Shown piece after piece: positions 47,420 through 57,020 of a stretch of DNA of 64,000 bases. The notes below the pieces were generated by a model. It was not told the origin of the DNA. It made no database searches and saw only the letters and a program-made list of their open reading frames with translations. The position numbers and the translations under genes were made by a program. Positions within the stretch are counted from its first letter, which is position 1; each line of letters opens with the position of its first letter. The stretch comes from Liquorilactobacillus nagelii DSM 13675 (GTDB taxonomy: Bacteria > Bacillota > Bacilli > Lactobacillales > Lactobacillaceae), in NCBI RefSeq assembly GCF_019444005.1, contig NZ_CP049304.1, forward strand, positions 372,001 through 436,000. The letters run 5' to 3'.

Positions 47420-50400
47420 ATGAAACTCAAGTCATTAGTACTGGATGGTTTTAAATCATTTGCGCAGAAAACACAAATTGAGTTCCGTCCGGGATTAACG
47501 GCAATTGTCGGTCCAAACGGCAGTGGAAAAAGCAATTTAATTGAAGCAATTCGTTGGGTTTTGGGTGAACAATCAGCTAAAAGTTTGCGTGGTTCTCGGA
47601 TGCCGGATGTAATTTTCGCCGGATCAGATAATCAAGCTGCTTTAAATCGGGCTGAAGTTGAAATTGTTTTTGACAACAGTGATCGTTTTTTGGCCATGGA
47701 AAGTGATGAAGTCGCCATTACGCGTCGCATTTTTCGTGACGGAACAAGCGAGTTTCTTTTAAATCAAAAAACGGTGCGTTTAAAAGATATCATCGATTTA
47801 TTAATTGATACTGGATTAGGAAGAGATTCTTTTTCACTAATTTCACAAGGAAAAGTTGAGCAAATTTTTAATAGTAAGCCTGAAGACCGGCGCCAATTTA
47901 TTGAAGAAGCGGCCGGAATTTTGAAGTACAAAAAAGAGCGGTTAAATGCTCAGACTAAAATGGCAGAAACTGATGATCACTTACTTCGAGTTGCTGATAT
48001 TATTAGTGAATTAGCTGGACAAGTTGAACCGCTCAAACAACAGGCCAGTATAGCTAAAGATTATTTGAATCAAAAAAAGCAGCTAGCTTTTTTTGAGCGC
48101 AGTCAACTGATTTGGCGATTGCAAAAAACTACTGAAAAACAACAGACTCGACGAATAAAATTAACAGCAGCAACAGCTCAATTAGCTAAACAGCAGCAAT
48201 TAACTGATTCTTTGCAACAACAGCAAACTAAAGTGCAGCAGCAACAATTGCAAGTGAATCAACAAATTGATAATTGTCAAGCTGGATTGGTACAAGTAGT
48301 TAAGCAACGAGAACAATTGAACGGACAGCAACAGTTAACAGCACAACAAGAAGATTATCGTCAGCAGCGAAAGCAAGAATTAGTACAGCAACTAGCTGAG
48401 GCCGAACAAACCACGCAACAACTACAAAGACAATTACGTGAGCTTAAACAACAATTATCTCTGCAAAAAACAAAAACTGCTAAATTGCAAAAGACAATTA
48501 GAATTCAGAAAAATGAACTCCAACTTGGATCTGATGAATTACAGCAGCAACTGGAAGAATTGCGTAATCAAATAGTTGCCAAAATGCAACGCCAGGCTTC
48601 AGTCAATAATCAGATTAATTATTTAGCTAAAGAACAGCAGCGCCAACTAGCACACCAGCAACAACTATTAGCTAAATTAACAACGTTGCAGCAACAACAA
48701 CATACTTCCACGAATGAACATCAAGATGCGACTAATCAGGCGACGGCTTTGAAAGAGCATCTAGAACAATTACAACAGCAAGAACAACAATTGTTGGATC
48801 GACAAGAACAATTGCAACGAAAGTATACAGTTCAGCAGCAACGCTGGTATCAGGCTAATGGAATTTTTCAACAGGCACGTGCAAAATATGATAGTTTGCA
48901 TGAGATTTCTAGTAGTTATAACAATTATTATCAAGGTGTTAAACAAGTTTTATTGGCAAAAAATCGGTTAAGTGGAATTATTGGTTCAGTAGCGGAACTG
49001 TTAACCGTTCCGCCAAAAATCTCAGTTGCAATTGAGACAGTTCTAGGAGGACAACTACAGAATATTGTAGTTACTGATGAACAGGCAGCTAAACAAGCAA
49101 TTAATTATTTAAAAAGCAATCATTATGGTAGAGTAACTTTTTTGCCGCAGACGACTGTCCAAACACGAAAAATTTCGTCAATGATAGAAGAGCAACTGAA
49201 AAACATATCAGGGGTTGTTGGAGTAGCTAGTCAGTTGGTTAAAACGGCAGCTTCCAACCAACATGTTTTAGAACATTTATTGGGTACAACCGTGATTGTT
49301 GAAACAATTGACAATGCTATTACAACAGCTCAAAAATTGCATTTTCGTTGTCGAATTGTTTCGTTAGATGGCGACGTGATTAATGCTGGTGGTTCAATGA
49401 GTGGCGGTTCCCGGCGAAACAACAATGGTTTGCTTTCCCAGCAACAGCAGTTAACCGATTTAGCAGCTGGAATTGCAAAAATGCAACAGCAATTAGTCCA
49501 ACTTGAAGAATCAGGCGGTCAGCTTAAACAACAGCGAAAAGCGGCAGCTAAACAATTAGCTGAGCTTAAGCCCGAGCTCAAACAAGCTGAAATAGTTTAC
49601 CAGAATGCAGCTACTGACTTGAAGTTGCAGCAAAATGAGAAGAATCATCTGCAACAACAATTAACTGCTCAACAATTTGAGGTAGAGCAAAGCAAATTGG
49701 CGATGGAAAACTTTACAGCTGATCAAGCTAAAGCGGTTCAGGAAAAGAAACAGTTGATACTTGAATTGGAACAGTTAAAGAATGAATTTGCAAAGCGCCA
49801 GCAACAATTAAAAAATATTACGGCTACTCATCATCAGCAAGAAAGTGAGTTAGCTGAACTTGAACAACAACAGGCAGTTTTACAACAGCAGCAGGCTTCT
49901 GGCCAGCAGCAAGTCGAAGAATTAAGTAAACGTTTGACAACGCGCCAACAGCAATTGCAGCAAAAACAAGCAGAATTAACGGCGTTAACTGCAACAGCAG
50001 CCAAACAACAAATCAGCGGTAAAAACTTGGTGCAACAATTAGCAGATTTATCTCATCAGCAGCAAACCGCGGAAGGAAAACTGCAAGAGCTTCAGCAACA
50101 GCGAACCCAATTACAAGAAAAGGTATCACAACAGCAGGTTAAAGTTAAACGACAAACAGAACTGCAACAATTAGCGCAACAGGAATTTCAACAACTCAAG
50201 TATCAAGTTGAACAACAAGATCAGCAACTTGATCAAGATTTGCAAACGCTAAGTGAAAAGTATCAACTGACATTTGAAGCAGCTCAGCGTCTTGAGCGTG
50301 AAAAAGATTCGACAGTAATTGAGCGTCAGTTAAAGCTTTTGAAGCGTGGAATTAGCGAATTGGGTGAAGTTAACTTGGGAGCAATTCAAGAATTTGAGCG

Positions 50401-50953
50401 GGTTAATCAACGGTACCAGTTTTTAACAGCTCAGCGGCAAGATTTGTTGGACGCCAAGATTGAATTACAAAAAAGTATGGCGGAGATTGATCAGGAAGTT
50501 AAAAGCCGATTTGAAAAAACTTTTAAGCAAACTGCAACAGCATTTAGTCAAATTTTTCCAGAAATGTTTGGCGGCGGTCAGGCTAGTTTAAAATTGACAG
50601 CACCAGACAATTTGTTGCAAACTGGGATTGAGATTATGGCTCAGCCACCGGGCAAAAAATTGCAGCGCCTATCGTTATTATCAGGTGGTGAAAAGGCTCT
50701 AACTGCGATAGTTTTATTATTTGCAATTTTGAGAGTTAAACCGGTACCATTTGTAATTTTGGATGAAGCTGAAGCAGCCTTAGATGATGCAAATGTTGAT
50801 CGTTATGCTCAGTATTTGAAAAAGTTTTGTCAAAAAACGCAATTTATTGTCATTACACATCGTAAAGGAACGATGGATCATGCTGACGTACTTTATGGGA
50901 TTACAATGCAACAGTCAGGTATTTCGAAAATGGTTTCGGTGGCATTAACCTAG
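47420..50953 (+). CDS. smc: Chromosome segregation protein SMC
   Basis: An 1177-residue SMC: Walker A GPNGSGKSNL (residues 31-40), two long coiled coils around a hinge (about 505-660, GSMSGGSRRN), signature LSGGEKALTA and Walker B FVILDEAEAALDD near the C-terminus. It organises chromosomes with ScpAB. The coils are unusually rich in glutamine (runs such as LQQQQ). Genes rnc-smc-ftsY are in their usual order. Confidence 0.97.
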   Translation: MKLKSLVLDGFKSFAQKTQIEFRPGLTAIVGPNGSGKSNLIEAIRWVLGEQSAKSLRGSRMPDVIFAGSDNQAALNRAEVEIVFDNSDRFLAMESDEVAITRRIFRDGTSEFLLNQKTVRLKDIIDLLIDTGLGRDSFSLISQGKVEQIFNSKPEDRRQFIEEAAGILKYKKERLNAQTKMAETDDHLLRVADIISELAGQVEPLKQQASIAKDYLNQKKQLAFFERSQLIWRLQKTTEKQQTRRIKLTAATAQLAKQQQLTDSLQQQQTKVQQQQLQVNQQIDNCQAGLVQVVKQREQLNGQQQLTAQQEDYRQQRKQELVQQLAEAEQTTQQLQRQLRELKQQLSLQKTKTAKLQKTIRIQKNELQLGSDELQQQLEELRNQIVAKMQRQASVNNQINYLAKEQQRQLAHQQQLLAKLTTLQQQQHTSTNEHQDATNQATALKEHLEQLQQQEQQLLDRQEQLQRKYTVQQQRWYQANGIFQQARAKYDSLHEISSSYNNYYQGVKQVLLAKNRLSGIIGSVAELLTVPPKISVAIETVLGGQLQNIVVTDEQAAKQAINYLKSNHYGRVTFLPQTTVQTRKISSMIEEQLKNISGVVGVASQLVKTAASNQHVLEHLLGTTVIVETIDNAITTAQKLHFRCRIVSLDGDVINAGGSMSGGSRRNNNGLLSQQQQLTDLAAGIAKMQQQLVQLEESGGQLKQQRKAAAKQLAELKPELKQAEIVYQNAATDLKLQQNEKNHLQQQLTAQQFEVEQSKLAMENFTADQAKAVQEKKQLILELEQLKNEFAKRQQQLKNITATHHQQESELAELEQQQAVLQQQQASGQQQVEELSKRLTTRQQQLQQKQAELTALTATAAKQQISGKNLVQQLADLSHQQQTAEGKLQELQQQRTQLQEKVSQQQVKVKRQTELQQLAQQEFQQLKYQVEQQDQQLDQDLQTLSEKYQLTFEAAQRLEREKDSTVIERQLKLLKRGISELGEVNLGAIQEFERVNQRYQFLTAQRQDLLDAKIELQKSMAEIDQEVKSRFEKTFKQTATAFSQIFPEMFGGGQASLKLTAPDNLLQTGIEIMAQPPGKKLQRLSLLSGGEKALTAIVLLFAILRVKPVPFVILDEAEAALDDANVDRYAQYLKKFCQKTQFIVITHRKGTMDHADVLYGITMQQSGISKMVSVALT

Positions 50954-50969
50954 GTTAGGGAGGAATACA

Positions 50970-51977
50970 ATGGGGTTTTTTGAAAAAATCAAACAGGCGT
51001 TTACTGGAGAAGAAGCGCCGAAACAAGATACAACAGAAAAAAAATATGACGAAGGATTAGCTAAAAGTCGGCAGACGTTCGGTGACAAATTAAATAGTTT
51101 GCTAGCAAATTTTCGAACAGTTGATGAAGACTTTTTTGATGATTTGGAAGAAACTTTAATTGAATCAGATGTTGGTTTTGAAACGGCAGTTAAAATTAGC
51201 GACGAATTGCGTCAGGAAGTTAAATTAAAGAATGCCAAAACCAAACAGGCCGTTTCTGAAGTTATTATTCAAAAACTGATTGAACTGTATGAACATGAAG
51301 GGGCTGATGAAGACGCTAAACTCCATTTTGCAACAAACGGGCCGACTGTATTTTTGTTTGTGGGAGTTAATGGAGTTGGCAAGACAACGACAATTGGTAA
51401 ATTAGCTCACCGCTTAAAAAAAGACGGGAAAAAAGTTTTATTGGCAGCTGGGGATACTTTTCGAGCTGGTGCAATTGAGCAATTGGCTGAATGGGGCAAA
51501 CGGGTTGAAGTTCCAGTAGTTCGTAAACCAGCTCAAAGTGATCCAGCTGCTGTGGTTTATGATGCGGTTAAACGCGCTAAATCAGAAAATTTTGATGTTT
51601 TATTGGTTGATACAGCTGGTCGGCTGCAAAATAAAGTTAACTTGATGAAAGAGCTTGAGAAAATATCGCGAGTTATTACTAGAGAAATTCCAGCAGCTCC
51701 ACAAGAAGTATTGCTGGCATTGGATGCTACTACAGGTCAAAATGCATTAACCCAAGCAAAGCAATTTAAAGATGTAACACCTGTTAGTGGAATAGTTTTG
51801 ACTAAATTGGATGGTACAGCCAAGGGCGGAATTGTGTTGGCTATTCGGAATGAATTGCATTTGCCAGTCAAACTGGTTGGTTTGGGCGAGCAAATGGATG
51901 ATTTGCAGGACTTTGATCCCGAAAAATTCGTTGCAGGATTGTTTGGTGGATTGCTACAAGATATTGGAGCAAATTGA
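50970..51977 (+). CDS. ftsY: Signal recognition particle receptor FtsY
   Basis: A 335-residue SRP GTPase: short acidic N-terminus, N domain, then GVNGVGKTTTIGKLA, DTFRAGAIEQL, VDTAGR and TKLDGTAKGG. It docks SRP-ribosome complexes at the membrane. Confidence 0.97.
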   Translation: MGFFEKIKQAFTGEEAPKQDTTEKKYDEGLAKSRQTFGDKLNSLLANFRTVDEDFFDDLEETLIESDVGFETAVKISDELRQEVKLKNAKTKQAVSEVIIQKLIELYEHEGADEDAKLHFATNGPTVFLFVGVNGVGKTTTIGKLAHRLKKDGKKVLLAAGDTFRAGAIEQLAEWGKRVEVPVVRKPAQSDPAAVVYDAVKRAKSENFDVLLVDTAGRLQNKVNLMKELEKISRVITREIPAAPQEVLLALDATTGQNALTQAKQFKDVTPVSGIVLTKLDGTAKGGIVLAIRNELHLPVKLVGLGEQMDDLQDFDPEKFVAGLFGGLLQDIGAN

Positions 51978-51995
51978 AAAGGGGTCTAGCTGCGG

Positions 51996-52334
51996 ATGAC
52001 AATTGAAAAGACAAACCAAATAAATGCACTGCTTGATTTTTATGAACCACTACTAACTGGAAAACAAACTAAGTATATTGCATATTACTATCGGGAGGAT
52101 CTATCTTTAGGAGAAATTGCAGAGAATTATCATGTCTCACGGCAAGCAGTTTATGATAATATTAAAAGGACTGAAAAGATTCTGGCTGCTTATGAAGAAA
52201 AGCTGCATTTGTATCAGCAATTTCAGCAAGTCAATCAACAAACTGAGCAGATTAAAGCATATGTAGTCAGCCATTATCCAGAAGACACAAAACTTTTGCA
52301 GCTATTGAAACAGTTGGAAAGCATAGAAGAATAG
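51996..52334 (+). CDS. ylxM: YlxM family SRP-associated HTH protein
   Basis: A 112-residue protein with a sigma-like helix-turn-helix ([23 protein letters not shown]). YlxM is encoded between ftsY and ffh and modulates SRP in streptococci. ATG at 51996 preceded by AAAGGGG. Confidence 0.93.
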   Translation: MTIEKTNQINALLDFYEPLLTGKQTKYIAYYYREDLSLGEIAENYHVSRQAVYDNIKRTEKILAAYEEKLHLYQQFQQVNQQTEQIKAYVVSHYPEDTKLLQLLKQLESIEE

Positions 52335-52348
52335 GTTGGTGATTTAGC

Positions 52349-53785
52349 GTGGCATTTGAAGGCTTAACTGAAAGACTGCAGCAGGCAATTGGAAAACTGA
52401 AACGCAAAGGTAAAGTTAGTGAAGGCGATGTTAAGGAGGTTATGCGGGAAATCCGCTTGGCCTTGCTGGAAGCTGATGTTAATTTTCAAGTAGTTAAAGA
52501 TTTTGTTAAAGAAGTCCGTGAAAAAGCCATTGGTGCAAAAGTTTTAGAGAGCTTAACTCCAGCGCAACAGATTGTTAAAATTGTCAATGATCAGTTGACA
52601 GCGGTGATGGGGCAAGAAGCTGTTCCGTTACAGAAATCAGAAAAAATACCAACTATTATTATGATGGTTGGTCTGCAAGGTGCCGGTAAAACGACAACTT
52701 TAGGTAAGCTGGCTCTAAAACTAAAAAATGAACAGCATGCACGACCATTATTGATTGCTGGGGATGTTTATCGCCCCGCGGCAATTGATCAGCTGCAAGC
52801 GCTTGGTGAGCAAATTGGGGCTCCAGTATTTTCGTTAGGAACTGATATTTCTCCGGTTGAGATTGTTCGGCAAGGCTTAAAAGCTGCTCAAGAAAAGAAA
52901 AATGACTATGTTTTGATCGATACTGCAGGGCGCTTACAGATTGATCAGAAGTTAATGGAAGAACTTAAACAAATTACTGAATTAGCCCAACCAAATGAAA
53001 CTTTATTAACGGTTGATGCAATGACCGGGCAAAATGCGGTTGAAGTTGCTAAGGGCTTCAATGAGCAGCTGAACATCACTGGGGTTGTTTTGACAAAGCT
53101 CGATGGCGATACTCGTGGTGGAGCCGCCTTGTCAATTCGAGCAGTTACCGGTAAACCGATTAAGTTTATTGGTCAAGGCGAAAAAATGACTGATTTGGAT
53201 ATTTTTTATCCGGATCGAATGGCTTCAAGAATTTTGGGTATGGGCGACATGCTGACCTTAATTGAGAAAGCCCAGCAAGATTTTGATGAAAAAAAAGCTG
53301 CTGAAATGCAAGAAAAGATGCGTGAAAATAGCTTTGATTTCAATGATTTTTTGGACCAAATGGAGCAAGTTCAAAAAATGGGCCCAATGGATGACATAAT
53401 GAAAATGATTCCAGGAATGGCAAATAACCCAGCACTAAAAAACTTTCAAATTGATGAAAAGCAAATTGCGCATATTAAAGCAATTGTTTTATCAATGACT
53501 CCGAATGAACGTGAGCAACCTGATATTTTGAATCCAAGTCGTCGTCGCCGAATTGCTGCTGGATCTGGACGCCCAGTTCAGGAAGTTAATCGGATGATTA
53601 AGCAGTTTAATCAGATGAAAAAAATGATGAGCAATATCAGCAAAGGTAATTTGAATGGAATGGAAGGACTATTAGGTAACGGTTTGTCCGGTAAAATGGC
53701 TAAAATGTCATTAAACTCGATGGTTCGAAAAAATAAAAAACGTAAGCTCAAACGCTTGAAAAAGCTCAAAAAGAGACGAAAATAA
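52349..53785 (+). CDS. ffh: Signal recognition particle protein Ffh
   Basis: A 478-residue SRP54: N domain, G domain (VGLQGAGKTTTLGKLA, DVYRPAAIDQL, IDTAGR, TKLDGDTRGG) and methionine-rich M domain (MGPMDDIMKMIPGMANN; SRRRRIAAGSG). The very basic C-terminal tail KNKKRKLKRLKKLKKRRK is notable. Start GTG. Confidence 0.97.
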   Translation: MAFEGLTERLQQAIGKLKRKGKVSEGDVKEVMREIRLALLEADVNFQVVKDFVKEVREKAIGAKVLESLTPAQQIVKIVNDQLTAVMGQEAVPLQKSEKIPTIIMMVGLQGAGKTTTLGKLALKLKNEQHARPLLIAGDVYRPAAIDQLQALGEQIGAPVFSLGTDISPVEIVRQGLKAAQEKKNDYVLIDTAGRLQIDQKLMEELKQITELAQPNETLLTVDAMTGQNAVEVAKGFNEQLNITGVVLTKLDGDTRGGAALSIRAVTGKPIKFIGQGEKMTDLDIFYPDRMASRILGMGDMLTLIEKAQQDFDEKKAAEMQEKMRENSFDFNDFLDQMEQVQKMGPMDDIMKMIPGMANNPALKNFQIDEKQIAHIKAIVLSMTPNEREQPDILNPSRRRRIAAGSGRPVQEVNRMIKQFNQMKKMMSNISKGNLNGMEGLLGNGLSGKMAKMSLNSMVRKNKKRKLKRLKKLKKRRK

Positions 53786-53817
53786 CTAAATAAAATACAG
53801 CTGTCAAGAAATAATAC

Positions 53818-53846
53818 TTTACAGGCAGTCAATTTATTGGTATATT
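53818..53846 (+). promoter_or_regulatory. Promoter of rpsP
   Basis: TTTACA (53818-53823) and TATATT (53841-53846) are 17 bases apart, 37 bases before the rpsP ATG. Confidence 0.7.
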
Positions 53847-53882
53847 ATTATTCGTTGATAAATTAATTAGGAGGTGTCATTC

Positions 53883-54158
53883 ATGTCAGTAAAAATTCGT
53901 TTGAAACGAATGGGTTCAAAGAAACGTCCATTTTATCGGATCGTTGTAGCCGATTCACGTTCACCACGTGATGGTCGCTTTATCGAAACCGTTGGAACTT
54001 ACAATCCGTTAACTCAGCCAGAAAAAGTAACTCTTAAAGAAGAGACTATTATGACTTGGTTAAATAATGGTGCTCAGCCATCAGATACGGTTAAAAATAT
54101 TCTTGCAAAACAGGGAATTATGAAAAAATTCCACGAAGCACGTTTTGCTAAAAAGTAA
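53883..54158 (+). CDS. rpsP: 30S ribosomal protein S16
   Basis: A 91-residue S16 ([39 protein letters not shown]). The ATG at 53883 has TAGGAGGTG upstream; an ATG at 53874 is too close to it. Confidence 0.97.
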   Translation: MSVKIRLKRMGSKKRPFYRIVVADSRSPRDGRFIETVGTYNPLTQPEKVTLKEETIMTWLNNGAQPSDTVKNILAKQGIMKKFHEARFAKK

Positions 54159-54236
54159 ACTTTTAAATTAATTTGAGGTTTATGATTAAAATTAGCTGAT
54201 TTTTTAAAGTAATTGGCTGAATATTTCTGGTATAAG

Positions 54237-54281
54237 AACTCTCTTGATAAGACAGCGATGTTTTGTTTAGAGAGTTTTTTT
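54237..54281 (+). terminator. Terminator-like hairpin in the rimM leader
   Basis: Arms AACTCTCT (54237-54244) and AGAGAGTT (54269-54276) around a 24-base loop, followed by seven Ts, then the rimM ribosome site. An extended -10-like TGGTATAAG (54228-54236) lies just before it. It could end the rpsP transcript, attenuate rimM-trmD, or both. Confidence 0.6.
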
Positions 54282-54293
54282 AAGGAGAGGTTT

Positions 54294-54806
54294 ATGAAAT
54301 ATTTTGAAGTTGGAACAATCGTTAATACACATGGAATTAAAGGTGAGGTCAAAGTAGCAGTTGTTACTGATTTTGCTAAGCAACGTTTTCAACCGGGAAA
54401 AATCGTTTATCTGCAAAATAATCAAACCAGTCCAGAAAAAGTGACGCTTAAAACAGTTAGAACCTTTAAACAATTTTATTTGCTCTCTTTTAACGAGTAT
54501 TCTGATTTAACTGCGGTAGAACATTTAAAGCAGGTTAAGATATTAATTGATGAAAACCAGCAAGCCCCACTTGCGCAAGGAGATTATTACTACCATCAAA
54601 TTATTGGACTGCAGGTTATAGATCAGCAACAGCAAAGTTTAGGCAAAATTAAAGAAATCTTGAGCCCAGGTGCAAATGATGTTTGGGTTGTCGAACGTTC
54701 AGGTAAAGCTGATTTGCTCCTTCCGGCAATTCATGATGTGATCAAAAAAATTGATATTGAACAGCATAAAGTCGAAGTTGAGCTGCTGGATGGGTTGGAT
54801 GATTGA
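54294..54806 (+). CDS. rimM: Ribosome maturation factor RimM
   Basis: A 170-residue protein: N-terminal RimM domain ([15 protein letters not shown]) and PRC barrel ([26 protein letters not shown]). It assists 30S head assembly through S19. The ATG at 54294 follows AAGGAGAGG; the longer frame from 54213 runs through the hairpin and is unlikely. Its stop overlaps the trmD start by one base. Confidence 0.95.
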   Translation: MKYFEVGTIVNTHGIKGEVKVAVVTDFAKQRFQPGKIVYLQNNQTSPEKVTLKTVRTFKQFYLLSFNEYSDLTAVEHLKQVKILIDENQQAPLAQGDYYYHQIIGLQVIDQQQQSLGKIKEILSPGANDVWVVERSGKADLLLPAIHDVIKKIDIEQHKVEVELLDGLDD

Positions 54807-55549
54807 TGAAAATTAATATTTTAAGTCTTTTTCCAGAAATGTTTACCGGTCCGCTGCATGAATCAATTGTCGGTAAAGCAATTGAAAAAACTTTAATTGA
54901 AGTACAAGTTGTTAACTTTCGCGATTATACTACTAACCGCCAAAAACATGTTGACGATTATCCTTACGGTGGTGGAGCGGGAATGTTATTGCAAGCCCAG
55001 CCAATTTTTTCAGCCCTAGACTCTCTGGAAAAAAAGGATGGTCAATTAGGACGAGTAATTTTACTTGATCCAGCCGGAAAAAAATTTGACCAGTCATTGG
55101 CAGAAGAATTTTCCCAAGAAAAGTCGCTGACTTTTATTTGTGGTCATTATGAAGGTTATGATGAACGAATTAGAACTCGAATAACAGATGAAGCTTCTTT
55201 AGGCGATTTCGTGATGACCGGTGGTGAAATTGCAGCCATGGCAATGATTGATGCAACTGTTAGGCTGTTACCTGGGGTTTTGGGCAATCAAGCTTCAGCA
55301 CCAGCCGATTCATTTTCCCGAGGTTTAACGGGATTATTGGAATACCCGCAGTATACTCGGCCGGCTGATTTTCAAGGCTTAAAGGTTCCCGATGTTTTGT
55401 TAAGTGGGAATCATCAAAAAATTGCTGAATGGCGTCAGAAAGCTGCACTTTTACGAACTTATCAACGACGGCCGGATTTATTGAAAAAAATTGAGTTAAA
55501 TTCACAACAGAATCAGTGGCTGCGAGAATTTTCTAAAAGAGTTGATTAG
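54806..55549 (+). CDS. trmD: tRNA (guanine-N1)-methyltransferase TrmD
   Basis: A 247-residue SPOUT methyltransferase ([53 protein letters not shown]). It makes m1G37 to prevent frameshifts. ATG at 54806 overlaps the rimM stop (tgATG). Confidence 0.96.
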   Translation: MKINILSLFPEMFTGPLHESIVGKAIEKTLIEVQVVNFRDYTTNRQKHVDDYPYGGGAGMLLQAQPIFSALDSLEKKDGQLGRVILLDPAGKKFDQSLAEEFSQEKSLTFICGHYEGYDERIRTRITDEASLGDFVMTGGEIAAMAMIDATVRLLPGVLGNQASAPADSFSRGLTGLLEYPQYTRPADFQGLKVPDVLLSGNHQKIAEWRQKAALLRTYQRRPDLLKKIELNSQQNQWLREFSKRVD

Positions 55550-55576
55550 CTGATTTAAGTATGATAACATGGTGAT

Positions 55577-55640
55577 TGGCTTATTAGCCAGATTAACAGC
55601 ATTCCGCTGCAACTGGACATGAATGCTGGCGAAAGGAAGA
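55577..55640 (+). promoter_or_regulatory. Ribosomal protein L19 leader
   Basis: Two hairpins precede rplS: TGGCT/AGCCA (55577-55581, 55586-55590) and CAGCATTC/GAATGCTG (55597-55604, 55621-55628), the latter enclosing CGCTGCAACTGGACAT. This resembles the L19 leader described in Bacilli, thought to mediate autoregulation. The assignment rests on position and remembered consensus. Confidence 0.7.
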
Positions 55641-55646
55641 AAAAAA

Positions 55647-55997
55647 ATGAATCCATTGATTCAAAAGATTACCGAGTCACAATTACGCAAAGATATTCCT
55701 GATTTTCGTCCGGGAGATACAGTTCGAGTTTATGCTCGAATTGTTGAAGGTACCCGTGAACGAATCCAGTTATTTGAAGGTGTTGTTATCAAACGCCGCG
55801 GCCAAGGAATTAGCGAAACTTATACAGTTCGCAAAATTAGTAGCGGTGTTGGTGTAGAAAGAACTTTCCCAGTTCACTCACCACGTGTTGATAAAATTGA
55901 AGTTGTTCGCCAAGGTCGTGTACGTCGTGCTAAATTGTATTATTTACGTGCACTTCATGGAAAAGCAGCTCGTATCCCAGAAAAATTACGCAAATAG
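55647..55997 (+). CDS. rplS: 50S ribosomal protein L19
   Basis: A 116-residue L19 ([40 protein letters not shown]). The ATG at 55647 has AAAGGAAG upstream, at the end of the leader structure. Confidence 0.97.
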   Translation: MNPLIQKITESQLRKDIPDFRPGDTVRVYARIVEGTRERIQLFEGVVIKRRGQGISETYTVRKISSGVGVERTFPVHSPRVDKIEVVRQGRVRRAKLYYLRALHGKAARIPEKLRK

Positions 55998-56004
55998 AGT
56001 TAAG

Positions 56005-56033
56005 AAAAAAGCCTTGGATACCAAGGCTTTTTT
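56005..56033 (+). terminator. Terminator after rplS
   Basis: GCCTTGG (56011-56017) and CCAAGGC (56021-56027) with loop ATA, flanked by A6 and T-run. Ends the rimM-trmD-rplS unit. Confidence 0.92.
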
Positions 56034-56080
56034 ACTTACATATTTTTAAACGCTAAATTTCGCAGATTTTAAAAATTAGT

Positions 56081-56503
56081 TTAGTGGCACTCAGCTAGGT
56101 AATGTGCAATTTCTTGTTCAACTAATTTTGAGCAATGCTGCGGAAGTCCAAAACTTTGGATAAAAAATTGGCTATTAATTACTGATTTAGCTGTTTCGTT
56201 CAGGTAAAATGGAATTAACAAACGAATAGCAAGTTGATTTGTCCGATATTCGATACTGATTAATTGTGAGGCACTGGTGTGATAGAGAATTTGATCAGTT
56301 GGATCATTCAGGAGAAGATGGGCCAGTTCATGAGCTAATTGAAAAATTAATTCATGTGGTCTTGTCCAATTTTGGTTCATAATAATAATTTTTTGCTTAG
56401 CACATGCAATTGAAGGAGCTGTTGCTGATAATGATTTTGTCCAAAAAATGGTAATTTTTTTTTGATGAGCTATTGCAGTTAATTGAGAAAGAATCTGTTC
56501 CAA
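56081..56503 (-). CDS. ImmA/IrrE-type metallopeptidase
   Basis: A 140-residue protein with the zinc-protease motif HELAH at residues 58-62 (QLAHELAHLL), typical of ImmA/IrrE peptidases that inactivate an adjacent repressor. In ICEBs1, ImmA cleaves the ImmR repressor upon DNA damage. Its partner repressor lies directly upstream (15 bases). No integrase or excision gene is near. Function inferred from the pairing. Confidence 0.85.
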   Translation of the reverse strand: MEQILSQLTAIAHQKKITIFWTKSLSATAPSIACAKQKIIIMNQNWTRPHELIFQLAHELAHLLLNDPTDQILYHTSASQLISIEYRTNQLAIRLLIPFYLNETAKSVINSQFFIQSFGLPQHCSKLVEQEIAHYLAECH

Positions 56504-56518
56504 AAAAACACCTCCGCA

Positions 56519-56836
56519 TTATTTGTCTACTTTATTATTTCGCAAAATTGACTCAATAATTGCGAAATCTGCCGGAGATATTTTTTTCCCTTCATAGGTA
56601 AAAATTACATCTTTATCTTGCTTTAGTTCAATTTGTGGATTTTTTTGACTTTCTCTTCCCAATAAATAGTCAATAGAAACGTTAAAGTAATCTGCAATTT
56701 TCTCAACGCGAGTAATTGAAGGTTGTCTTTTGTTCCATTGATAAATTGTATTATGGCCTAAACTAAGTTCTGATTCTAATTGATAAACGGTAATATGATT
56801 TTCTTTGGCCAATTCTTTAATGCGTTCAACGATCAT
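56519..56836 (-). CDS. XRE-family (cI/ImmR-like) repressor
   Basis: A 105-residue repressor: N-terminal helix-turn-helix (ITVYQLESELSLGHNTIYQW, then ITRVEKIADYFNVSIDYLLG) and a short C-terminal segment that may dimerise. It is cotranscribed with the ImmA-like peptidase and divergent from a Cro-like gene. Two related palindromes in the intergenic region are candidate operators. Confidence 0.85.
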   Translation of the reverse strand: MIVERIKELAKENHITVYQLESELSLGHNTIYQWNKRQPSITRVEKIADYFNVSIDYLLGRESQKNPQIELKQDKDVIFTYEGKKISPADFAIIESILRNNKVDK

Positions 56837-56854
56837 CTTAGTTGCTCCCTTTTT

Positions 56855-56870
56855 CTAGCTTAAAGGTTAG
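56855..56870. promoter_or_regulatory. Putative repressor operator 1
   Basis: CTAGCTTAAAGGTTAG shares 13 of 16 positions with the perfect palindrome at 56886-56901. It lies between that palindrome and the repressor start. Confidence 0.55.
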
Positions 56871-56885
56871 ATAAACTGTTGAAAT

Positions 56886-56901
56886 CTAACTTATAAGTTA
56901 G
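56886..56901. promoter_or_regulatory. Putative repressor operator 2
   Basis: CTAACTTATAAGTTAG is a perfect 16-base palindrome. Its right edge abuts a reverse-strand -10-like TATACT (56900-56905), suggesting autorepression of the XRE-ImmA pair. Confidence 0.65.
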
Positions 56902-57020
56902 TATAATTTAAGATATAAAAGATTTTGCTTTAATCCTTAGAATATCCTTTATAATATAATATTGAACAAATCTTAGTCAAATTTGTTAGATAACAATTTA
57001 GAAAATAGGAGTGGGGCTGA

